Source: Solirubrobacteraceae bacterium
Lineage (GTDB): Bacteria; Actinomycetota; Thermoleophilia; Solirubrobacterales; Solirubrobacteraceae
Assembly: GCA_025935735.1 (NCBI GenBank)
Contig: JAICUS010000397.1
Location: forward strand, 1-5,844
Direction: 5' to 3'
Length of the DNA: 5,844 nucleotides
Part shown: positions 1 through 4,978 of the stretch, piece after piece
How positions within the stretch are numbered: the first letter of the stretch is position 1
Layout: each line of letters begins with the position of its first letter
Position numbers and translations under genes: made by a program
The notes under the pieces: model-generated
Seen by the model: only the letters and a program-made list of their open reading frames with translations
What the model was told of the DNA's origin: nothing
Database searches by the model: none

Positions 1-1
1 G

Positions 2-202
2 GGAGCCGTGGCGCTGGGGGCGCTCTACCTCCGGCGGGGCGGGCGGCCCGGCAACGGCGCCGTCACCGGCATCGCCACCGCCGGCGTCGCGGTCAGCTTC
101 GTGCTCTTCGCGCTAGCGGCGCTCGAGGGCGGCGAGATCCATCACGAGGAGCTGCGCCCGGGCGCGGTGAACGTGGCACCGGCGGCTCCCGACAGCGAGT
201 GA
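2..202 (+). CDS. C-terminal end of a small membrane protein (partial)
   Basis: The reading frame is open from the first bases of the window to the TGA at 200-202. A GTG at position 8 could be a start, but the frame continues upstream in hydrophobic Gly/Ala codons and no ribosome binding site can be seen, so I treat this as the 3' end of a longer gene. The visible 66 or so residues hold an arginine-rich turn, then one clear membrane helix (Val-Thr-Gly-Ile through Leu-Ala-Ala-Leu). A Gly-Gly-Glu-Ile-His-His-Glu-Glu segment follows the helix and resembles the Gly-Gly-x-Ile-Arg-His-x-Glu ending of some small bacterial membrane proteins. The tail is polar and Ala/Pro-rich. The gene ends 7 nt before the cytochrome c gene, so the two are probably cotranscribed. 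I do not recognise the family and assign no function. Confidence 0.6.
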   Translation, partial: GAVALGALYLRRGGRPGNGAVTGIATAGVAVSFVLFALAALEGGEIHHEELRPGAVNVAPAAPDSE

Positions 203-209
203 GGACGCC

Positions 210-641
210 ATGAGAGCCCAGCCACTCCTGCTCCTGCTCCTGGCCGCACCCGTGGCGGCGGCCGCCCAGGCGCCGGACGACACCCCCAACGCGGCCGAGC
301 TGTCCGACTCCTCGCTCGCCATGGGGAAGGCACTCTTCCACGGCGCGGGCAACTGCTCGACGTGTCACGGGGAGGCGGGACGCGGAAGCGATCGTGGCGC
401 CAACCTCACCGACGGAGTCTGGCGCCACGGCAACGGGGGCTTTCTGTCGATCGTCGAACAGGTGGTCCACGGCGTGGACCACCCCACGGGAGGGCCGACC
501 ACCCCGATGCCCCGGCTGACCGTCGGCCAGCTCAGCTATCGCCAGGCACGGTCGGTCGCGGCCTACGTCTGGACGCTGAGCCACGCCATTCCGGCGTCGC
601 TCAGGCCATCGCCTTCCCCTTCTCGACCACGAACGCGGTAA
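210..641 (+). CDS. Secreted mono-haem class I c-type cytochrome
   Basis: This 143-residue protein is a small periplasmic electron carrier. Residues 1-21 form a Sec signal peptide with a Leu-rich core and an Ala-Ala-Gln-Ala end. Cys49-Ser-Thr-Cys52-His53 is the haem c attachment site. Met100, in a Pro-Met-Pro context, is the likely sixth haem ligand. The following Gly-Gln-Leu-Ser-Tyr and Ala-Ala-Tyr-Val-Trp-Thr-Leu match the C-terminal helix of the cytochrome_CBB3/class I fold. The ATG at 210 is preceded by a Shine-Dalgarno-like GAGGA. The last 18 residues are a low-complexity Ser/Pro/Arg tail that lies partly over the 3' end of the opposite-strand multicopper oxidase gene, with a 41-nt tail-to-tail overlap. 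A role in passing electrons to or from the adjacent copper oxidase is plausible from position only. The class of protein is certain; the partner is not. Confidence 0.9.
   Translation: MRAQPLLLLLLAAPVAAAAQAPDDTPNAAELSDSSLAMGKALFHGAGNCSTCHGEAGRGSDRGANLTDGVWRHGNGGFLSIVEQVVHGVDHPTGGPTTPMPRLTVGQLSYRQARSVAAYVWTLSHAIPASLRPSPSPSRPRTR
461..483. repeat. Perfect 10-bp inverted repeat inside the cytochrome c gene
   Basis: The left arm GGTGGTCCAC (461-470) and right arm GTGGACCACC (474-483) are perfect reverse complements around a 3-nt GGC loop. The element lies in the Val-Val-His-Gly-Val-Asp-His codons of the cytochrome, between the haem site and the Met ligand. No T-run follows, so it does not look like an intrinsic terminator. 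It would form a strong mRNA hairpin on either strand. Codon choice for a repeated Val-His/Val-Asp-His segment may explain part of it. Confidence 0.75.
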
Positions 642-1662
642 CCATCCCGAACATCCCGTGCTCGCTCTCGGCGTGCGCGAGGATGTGGCAGTGGAAGGCC
701 CAGGTCCCCGGGTTGGTCGCCTTCACCAGCACGTCCCACCGCTCACCCGGCGCGATGTTGAGCGTGTCGCACTTCCAGGGCGCCGGCTGGTCCCACCCGT
801 CCTTCGCGATGACCGTCATGTGCATCCCGTGCAGGTGCATCGGGTGGATCATCATCCCCTCGTTCATGAAGCGGATGCGGACCGTCTGCCCCTGCCTGGC
901 CACGATCGGCTCGGTGGCCGGGAAGCCCTTGCCGTTGAGGGTGAAGCCGTGCGGCCCGTCGTTCAGCACCATCACGTAGTCCACGTCCACCTTCGGCTCG
1001 CGGGAGCGGTCCCGCGGCTCGACGACGAAGGCGCCCAGCAGGCCCTTCGAGACCTGGGTCGTCGAGTTGTGGTGCGAGTGGTACATGTGCGAGCCGGCGT
1101 TGGGCACCGTGAACTCGTAGGTGTACGTCTCGCCCGGCTTGATCGGGGGCTGGGTGATGAACGGCACGCCGTCCTGGTCGTTGGGCAGCTCGAGGCCGTG
1201 GAAGTGGATCGCGGTGGACTGGTCGAGCCGGTTGGTGAGGTTGACCCGCACCCGGTCGCCCTCGCGGACGCGGATCTGCGGGCCCGGCACCTGGCCATTG
1301 TAGGCCCAGGCCTTTGCGTGCGAGCCCGGCGCGTACTCCCAGTCGATCTCGCTGCAGGTCAGGTCGAACACCTTCACGCCCTTCTCGAGCCGCGGCTCCA
1401 TCGGCTGGTTGCCCTTCCCCGCCGTCTTCGCCGGGAAGGCCTTGATCCCCTTCTCGTGCATCGCGTCCATCTGGTCGGCCCGCTCGCGCGCGGTGGGCGC
1501 GGGCGCGGCCGGCTTCGCCGGCGGTGCCGGCGGCGCGGCCACGGCCCTGGCGTCGTTGCACGAGGCGAGCGCCGAGACGACGGGCAGGGTGAGTGCGGCG
1601 GCCGCGCCCTTCATCAGGAAGTCGCGGCGGGAGGCGGGGGAGGCGTCGGTTCGGGCGGTCAC
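601..1662 (-). CDS. Two-domain multicopper oxidase (laccase-like), Tat-exported probable lipoprotein
   Basis: This 353-residue periplasmic oxidase couples one-electron oxidation of a substrate to reduction of O2 to water. Residues 11-20 hold a Tat motif (Ser-Arg-Arg-Asp-Phe-Leu-Met-Lys) and Leu32-Ala-Ser-Cys35 is a lipobox, followed by an Ala/Pro linker (41-58). All four copper motifs are present: His153-Phe-His155-Gly, His195-Ser-His197, His273-Pro-Met-His276-Leu-His278 and His324-Cys325-His326 with His330. Only about 75 residues separate motifs 2 and 3, which means two cupredoxin domains. The type 1 site is in domain 2, as in small laccases that work as trimers with interdomain trinuclear sites. 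It lacks the NirK pattern. The GTG start at 1662 has GGAGAG 5 nt upstream and places the Tat motif near the N-terminus; the longer ATG starts at 1689 and 1782 would bury it. The substrate (Cu(I), Fe(II), Mn(II), phenolics or a cytochrome) cannot be told. Confidence 0.9.
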   Translation of the reverse strand: MTARTDASPASRRDFLMKGAAAALTLPVVSALASCNDARAVAAPPAPPAKPAAPAPTARERADQMDAMHEKGIKAFPAKTAGKGNQPMEPRLEKGVKVFDLTCSEIDWEYAPGSHAKAWAYNGQVPGPQIRVREGDRVRVNLTNRLDQSTAIHFHGLELPNDQDGVPFITQPPIKPGETYTYEFTVPNAGSHMYHSHHNSTTQVSKGLLGAFVVEPRDRSREPKVDVDYVMVLNDGPHGFTLNGKGFPATEPIVARQGQTVRIRFMNEGMMIHPMHLHGMHMTVIAKDGWDQPAPWKCDTLNIAPGERWDVLVKATNPGTWAFHCHILAHAESEHGMFGMVTAFVVEKGKAMA

Positions 1663-1702
1663 GTGTTCTCTCCGGGTTGGTCTGGTCATCCGATCCGCGC
1701 CA

Positions 1703-1708
1703 ACGATA
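1703..1708 (-). promoter_or_regulatory. Possible -10 element for the multicopper oxidase gene
   Basis: On the minus strand this hexamer reads TATCGT, four of six matches to the sigma70 -10 consensus, and would give a leader of about 35 nt before the GTG at 1662. No good -35 sits at the usual distance, so the call is weak. Confidence 0.2.
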
Positions 1709-1741
1709 CCGGCCGCCGGATGAAGCGACGGTTGGGGGCTG

Positions 1742-1757
1742 GTGAAGGTCTCTTCAC
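1742..1757. promoter_or_regulatory. Inverted repeat GTGAAG-N4-CTTCAC, candidate operator
   Basis: The 6-bp arms are perfect and are separated by GTCT. The element sits 8 bp upstream of the proposed porin -35 box and about 80 bp upstream of the multicopper oxidase start. That is a natural place for a transcription factor, an activator of the rightward operon or a shared regulator of both directions. No regulator gene is present in the window to pair with it, so the identity of any binding protein is unknown. Confidence 0.4.
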
Positions 1758-1765
1758 GAGCCGGG

Positions 1766-1794
1766 TTGACCGGATCCGTCAATTACGACTTAAT
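1766..1794 (+). promoter_or_regulatory. Candidate sigma70-like promoter of the porin-FMN-ApbE operon
   Basis: TTGACC (1766-1771) matches five of six -35 bases and is followed after 17 bp by CTTAAT (1789-1794), a four-of-six -10 match. The spacing is optimal and the surrounding DNA is clearly AT-richer than the genes. Transcription would begin near 1801 and give a leader of about 40 nt before the ATG at 1844. TTGAC at 1766-1770 and GTCAA at 1778-1782 also form an inverted pair around a GGATCC-containing centre, so a repressor site within the promoter spacer is possible. Confidence 0.5.
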
Positions 1795-1805
1795 TGGCCG
1801 CAATT
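1781..1805. repeat. Three helically phased AATT elements with a 5-bp inverted repeat
   Basis: AATT occurs at 1781-1784, 1792-1795 and 1802-1805, that is at 11- and 10-bp steps, in an otherwise very GC-rich sequence. The last two belong to the inverted repeat AATTG-GCCG-CAATT (1792-1805), which begins within the proposed -10 and covers the expected transcription start. One-turn spacing suits DNA bending or a protein that contacts one face of the helix. Confidence 0.45.
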
Positions 1806-1843
1806 CACATGGATCGCTCATTCTCGACGAGGAAATCACCCGG

Positions 1844-2971
1844 ATGTCGCTGAACCGAGTCGCCGCGCTCTCCTTTCTCCTCCTTCCCCTTTCTCTCAGC
1901 TCCCTCGCCGCGCAGTCCGACGCCGCCACCACCCTGGGCGGCTACGGCGAGGTGCATTACGTGAACGCGAGCGGTCCCGGCACGCCGGGCCAGGCGACCC
2001 TCCGGCGGTTCGTCCTCTACGTCGCGCATTCCTTCAGCGACCGCATCTCCATGCGCTCCGAGGTCGAGATCGAGGACGCGCGCGTCGAGGCCGGCTCTCC
2101 CGCGGGTGAGGTCGCGATCGAGCAGCTTTACCTCGACTACCGACTGTCGCCGGCGCTGACCCTTCGCGGCGGTCTCCTCCTTCCGCCGGTCGGCATCGTC
2201 AACGAGACGCACGAGCCGCCCACCTTCAACGGCGTCGAGCGCCCCGATTTCGATCACGACGTGATTCCGACGACCTGGCGCGAGATCGGCGTCGGCGCAG
2301 CGGGCGCGGTGCCGGGGCTGCAGGGGCTCAACTACCGGCTCTACCTGGTGAACGGACTGGTGGCCGCCGGCTTCTCCAGCGACGAGGGGATCCGCGAGGG
2401 TCGGCAGGAGGGGCAGGACGCGGTGTTCGCGAACCCGTCGCTCACCGGCCGGCTCGAGTACGTGCGGCCCGGGGTCCGGGTCGGCGGTTCCTTCTGGTAC
2501 GGCGGCTCGGCCGCGCAGGATCCCCCCCTCGGCGACGGCACCTTCGACAACGCCGTCGGCCTCGTCTCGGCCGACGCCCGGCTCGAGGGCGGCGGGTTCG
2601 CGCTCCGCGGCGTCTTCGCCACCGTGCACATCGCCGACGCCGATCGTATCAACGCCGCGTACGGCGGCCAGGTGGCGAGCCGCATCACCGGGGGCTACGT
2701 GGAAGGCGCGTACAACCTCCTCCGCCCGCTGGCGCCGCATTCCGCGCAGGCGCTCAGCGCCTTCGTCCGTCACGAGCGCTACGACACGCAGGCGGAGGTG
2801 CCGGCAGGCGTCACCCGCGACGACGCGCTCGCGCGCCGCTACACCACCATCGGCCTCACCTACAAGCCGATCTGGAACATCGCCGTCAAGGGCGACTACC
2901 AGCTCCGCCGGAACCGCGCGCACGCGGGGGAGGACGAGGTGTTCCGCCTCGGGCTCGGCTACCAGTTTTGA
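1844..2971 (+). CDS. Outer-membrane porin (phosphate-selective porin O/P-like beta-barrel)
   Basis: This 375-residue protein is a probable outer-membrane channel. Residues 1-23 form a signal peptide (hydrophobic 7-20, Leu-Ala-Ala-Gln end). The mature part begins with Gly-Gly-Tyr-Gly-Glu-Val-His-Tyr, typical of the first strand in this porin group, and then alternates hydrophobic and polar residues as beta-strands do. Further family-like segments are Glu-Pro-Pro-Thr-Phe-Asn-Gly (124-130), Pro-Thr-Thr-Trp-Arg-Glu (142-147) and Phe-Val-Arg-His-Glu-Arg-Tyr-Asp-Thr-Gln (307-316). The C-terminus Leu-Gly-Tyr-Gln-Phe is a Bam-recognised beta-signal. I chose the ATG at 1844, which has GAGGA 10 nt upstream and puts the signal peptide first; the frame extends to 1742 but that part covers the promoter region. 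The stop overlaps the TTG start of the next gene. Substrate specificity cannot be read; phosphate is only a family label. Context suggests it serves periplasmic redox chemistry. Confidence 0.85.
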   Translation: MSLNRVAALSFLLLPLSLSSLAAQSDAATTLGGYGEVHYVNASGPGTPGQATLRRFVLYVAHSFSDRISMRSEVEIEDARVEAGSPAGEVAIEQLYLDYRLSPALTLRGGLLLPPVGIVNETHEPPTFNGVERPDFDHDVIPTTWREIGVGAAGAVPGLQGLNYRLYLVNGLVAAGFSSDEGIREGRQEGQDAVFANPSLTGRLEYVRPGVRVGGSFWYGGSAAQDPPLGDGTFDNAVGLVSADARLEGGGFALRGVFATVHIADADRINAAYGGQVASRITGGYVEGAYNLLRPLAPHSAQALSAFVRHERYDTQAEVPAGVTRDDALARRYTTIGLTYKPIWNIAVKGDYQLRRNRAHAGEDEVFRLGLGYQF

Positions 2972-3465
2972 CCGGGAGAGTCGCCGCGCCGCTCGTGCTG
3001 CTCGCCCTGGCGGGAGTCATGCCTGTCAGGGCGCAGGACCCCGGTCCCGCGAAGGTCACCGCTTCGGTGCGTCGGCTCTTCGGCGCGGGGGTGCGGATCG
3101 ACAGTCTCCATGCGGACTCGGCGCTCGTGCTGCGCCTCGCGCGGAACGATTCGCTGCTGGGGTTCGCGCGGGTCGGCAACGTGCGCGGCAAGGACCAGCC
3201 GATCACGTGGCTGGTCGCGGTGGATCCCTCGCTCCGGCTCCGCGACGTGGACATCCTCGTCTACCGCGAGCCGTATGGTGGCGAGGTGGCGTATGAGGCG
3301 TGGCGCCGGCAGTTCCGCGGGAAGGGGCCCGACGCGCCGCTCGCCGTGGGGCGCGACATCCAGGGAATCTCCGGCGCCACCATCAGCGTGAACGCGGTGA
3401 CGCTCGCCGTGCGGCGGACGATGGCCGACTTCGCGGTCTGGCGGGCGAAGGGACTGCTCCGGTGA
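2968..3465 (+). CDS. Secreted FMN-binding domain protein (covalently flavinylated, RnfG/NqrC-type domain)
   Basis: This 165-residue periplasmic protein should carry covalent FMN. Residues 1-22 form a signal peptide ending Val-Arg-Ala before Gln23, and almost all the rest is one FMN-binding domain. Asp130 and Ser135-Gly-Ala-Thr138-Ile-Ser140 match the flavinylation motif of NqrC and RnfG, with Thr138 as the expected phosphoester acceptor. The Pro-Ile-Thr-Trp-Leu-Val-Ala-Val-Asp segment (78-86) fits the preceding beta-strands. Unlike RnfG or NqrC it has no retained membrane anchor beyond the signal, so it is probably a soluble carrier. The start is TTG, sharing TTGA with the porin stop; no strong ribosome binding site precedes it, so translation is likely coupled. 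The later in-frame GTG at 2995 would leave a signal peptide without positive charge. The modifying enzyme, ApbE, is encoded two genes downstream, which supports the role well. Confidence 0.88.
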   Translation: MTGRVAAPLVLLALAGVMPVRAQDPGPAKVTASVRRLFGAGVRIDSLHADSALVLRLARNDSLLGFARVGNVRGKDQPITWLVAVDPSLRLRDVDILVYREPYGGEVAYEAWRRQFRGKGPDAPLAVGRDIQGISGATISVNAVTLAVRRTMADFAVWRAKGLLR

Positions 3466-3953
3466 CGTGGCGCGAGCTGCCGCGCGAGCTCCGGACCCTG
3501 GCACGCTGGCTCACCGTGGTGCAGATGGTCGGGTACGCCGTGGCCCTCGTGCAGGTCCGCTTCACCACCCACCTGACGCCGGGCGGCGTCGCGGCGCGCT
3601 ACCGGGGGAGCGACGTGGCGGCGGCCGATGGCGCGATGCAGTTCGGCAAGTCGTTCGCCGAGATGCTGACGACCACCCACACGCACCTGCTGAGCATGAG
3701 CGCGATCTTCGCCCTGAGCGGCGCCTGCCTCGCGCTCTGCGGCGCGCCCGCGTCCCCCGTCCGGCGCTTCCTGATCGCGGAGCCGTTCGGGGCCCTGCTC
3801 GTGTCCTTCAGCGCCATGTGGCTCATGCGGTACGCCGACCCGCGCTTCGCCTGGCTCCTCATGGCGTCGAGCACCGTCATGGCCATCACCTTCTATCTCC
3901 AGTCGTTCATCATCCTGCGCGACCTGCATCGCGCGGAGCGGAGCGCGTCGTGA
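3462..3953 (+). CDS. Four-helix inner-membrane protein of a flavin-linked redox operon, family not recognised
   Basis: This 163-residue protein shows four likely membrane helices at about 14-32, 74-93, 103-123 and 127-152, with an Arg/Asp/His-rich tail. Between helices 1 and 2 is a polar loop with His37. His73-Thr-His75-Leu-Leu-Ser-Met78 opens helix 2, and such paired histidines could bind haem or a metal or form a quinone site. No CxxCH or other named motif is present. The GTG start at 3462 overlaps the upstream TGA (GTGA) and has AAGGGA 8 nt before it. Its own stop overlaps the apbE start. The position between an FMN protein and its flavin transferase suggests that it anchors or exchanges electrons with the FMN protein at the membrane, perhaps taking them from quinol. 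That role is inference. A plain structural subunit without cofactor is also possible. I cannot assign a family. Confidence 0.8.
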   Translation: MTWRELPRELRTLARWLTVVQMVGYAVALVQVRFTTHLTPGGVAARYRGSDVAAADGAMQFGKSFAEMLTTTHTHLLSMSAIFALSGACLALCGAPASPVRRFLIAEPFGALLVSFSAMWLMRYADPRFAWLLMASSTVMAITFYLQSFIILRDLHRAERSAS

Positions 3954-4930
3954 ACCGCCGCGAGTTCGGCCGGCTGGTCGCGGGTTCGGCCGCCGGGTTC
4001 TGGCTGCCGGGCAGGGCGCCCCTGGGCCCCGTCTTCACCGGCGACGTGCGGGTCGAGCGCTGGTCGTGGGCCATGGGCCAGCCGGTGCGCCTCGTGCTCC
4101 ACGCCGCGTCCGAGGATGCCGGCTACGAGGTGGCGCAGGCCGTCTTCGGCGAGCTCCGCCGGATCGAGGCGCGGCTCTCGGTGTTCGACGACGCGAGCGA
4201 CGTGGCGGAGCTCAACCGGCGCGCGGGACGAGGGCCGGTCGCGGTGGGACCCGACCTCGTGCACATCCTCGCCGAGGCCGGGCGCTTCGAACGCCTCACC
4301 AGCGGCGCCTTCAACCTGGCGGTCGAGCCGCTGATGCGCGCCTGGGGTTTCCGTTCCCCGCGCGCCACGCCTCCGTCGGCCCGCGAGCTCCGTGAGGCGG
4401 AGGACGCGGTGCGCCACGCCACGGTCGAGCTCAGCGGCAGTCGCGCGTCGCTCGGCGCGAGCCACGCGGCGGTCGACACGGGCGGCATCGCCGTCGGGTA
4501 CGCACTCGACCGCGCCGCCGCCCTCCTCCGCGCGGCCGGCATCCGCCGCGCTCTCCTCGACATCTCCGGCGACTGCATCGCGCTTGGCGCACCGCCAGGC
4601 GAGCGGGCCTGGGTCATCGAGATCGTGGACTCGTCCGACGCGCGCCCCGTCGGCACCGTCCCGCTCCGCGACGCCGCCCTCGCCACCTCGGCCAACACCG
4701 TGACGGCGGTGCACTTCGGCGCCATGACGGTGGGCCACGTGATGAATCCCGCGACCGGCATCGCCGCGAGCGCGCTGTCGCAGGCCACCGTGACGGCACC
4801 CACCGGAATCGCCGCCGACGCGCTCTCCACCGCCATGCTCGTTTCCGGCCTTTCCTACCCCCGCACGACCGCGGTCCGCACCTGCGCGGCCCGCTGTCAG
4901 CCGACCCCGCCCGCCGCTATCTTCCGGTAG
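3950..4930 (+). CDS. apbE: FAD:protein FMN transferase, Tat-exported ApbE
   Basis: This 326-residue enzyme transfers FMN from FAD to a Ser/Thr of target proteins, using Mg2+, in the periplasm. Residues 2-20 hold a twin-arginine signal (Asn-Arg-Arg-Glu-Phe). ApbE segments follow in order: Met42-Gly (usually Met-Gly-Thr), Leu-Ser-Val-Phe-Asp (76-80), Ser-Gly-Ala-Phe-Asn to Ala-Trp-Gly-Phe (118-134), Asp-Thr-Gly-Gly-Ile-Ala-Val-Gly-Tyr-Ala-Leu-Asp (176-187), Ile-Ser-Gly-Asp (205-208), His263-Val-Met-Asn-Pro-Ala-Thr-Gly and Ala-Asp290-Ala-Leu-Ser-Thr294, with Asp290 and Thr294 at the metal site. The GTG start overlaps the preceding stop (GTGA). Its evident substrate is Thr138 of the FMN-binding protein two genes upstream. 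Oddities are Val in place of the usual Lys in the Gly-Ile-Ala-Lys-Gly motif, Thr-Ser-Ala-Asn in place of Thr-Ser-Gly, and a tail after about residue 302 that is Cys/Arg/Pro-rich and lacks the usual final helix and strand. Confidence 0.92.
   Translation: MNRREFGRLVAGSAAGFWLPGRAPLGPVFTGDVRVERWSWAMGQPVRLVLHAASEDAGYEVAQAVFGELRRIEARLSVFDDASDVAELNRRAGRGPVAVGPDLVHILAEAGRFERLTSGAFNLAVEPLMRAWGFRSPRATPPSARELREAEDAVRHATVELSGSRASLGASHAAVDTGGIAVGYALDRAAALLRAAGIRRALLDISGDCIALGAPPGERAWVIEIVDSSDARPVGTVPLRDAALATSANTVTAVHFGAMTVGHVMNPATGIAASALSQATVTAPTGIAADALSTAMLVSGLSYPRTTAVRTCAARCQPTPPAAIFR
4894..4923 (+). promoter_or_regulatory. Weak candidate promoter for the kgd-like gene
   Basis: CTGTCA (4894-4899) and TATCTT (4918-4923) are separated by 18 bp, each with four of six matches to sigma70 boxes. 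They lie inside the end of apbE and would start transcription near 4930, giving a leader of about 50 nt. A separate promoter is reasonable because the downstream gene is a housekeeping TCA-cycle enzyme, but the match is modest. Confidence 0.3.
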
Positions 4931-4936
4931 TCGCGA

Positions 4937-4956
4937 GCGCCTCCCGGCGCCTCCCG
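4937..4956 (+). repeat. Perfect 10-bp tandem direct repeat before the kgd-like gene
   Basis: GCGCCTCCCG occurs twice head to tail (4937-4946 and 4947-4956) and is followed by TTTT. It sits in the 48-nt gap between apbE and the next start, 12 nt upstream of the ribosome binding site. The junction makes GGCGCC, a short palindrome, but there is no stem long enough for an intrinsic terminator. It may be a slippage duplication or a site in the leader. Confidence 0.6.
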
Positions 4957-4978
4957 TTTTCCTCAGGCGGAGCAGTCG

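Noticed and set aside
1505..1545. GCCGGC-rich repeats resembling a hairpin or terminator
   Set aside because: They encode the Ala/Pro linker of the oxidase and are explained by codon composition in GC-rich DNA.
601..1662. Copper nitrite reductase (NirK) identity
   Set aside because: The C-terminal His-Cys-His-x3-His and His-Pro-Met-His-Leu-His motifs are of the laccase type 1/trinuclear kind; NirK has its type 1 Cys site in domain 1 and lacks this pattern.
1663..1782. Longer starts of the multicopper oxidase (ATG at 1689 or 1782)
   Set aside because: They place the Tat motif about 20 or 50 residues from the N-terminus, while the GTG at 1662 has a good ribosome binding site and a normal signal length.
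1742..1843. Upstream extension of the porin frame to a GTG at 1742
   Set aside because: It would put 34 polar residues before a clear signal peptide and would cover the promoter-like element; the ATG at 1844 has its own ribosome binding site.
658..2109. 483-residue plus-strand open frame
   Set aside because: It is antisense to the multicopper oxidase and crosses the control region and the porin start. It is rich in Arg/Val/His with no motif.
1805..2923. 372-residue minus-strand open frame
   Set aside because: It is the antisense shadow of the porin, with no signal peptide, motif or ribosome binding site.
4931..4978. Intrinsic terminator after apbE
   Set aside because: TTTT follows a direct repeat, not an inverted one, and no stem longer than the GGCGCC palindrome can form there.
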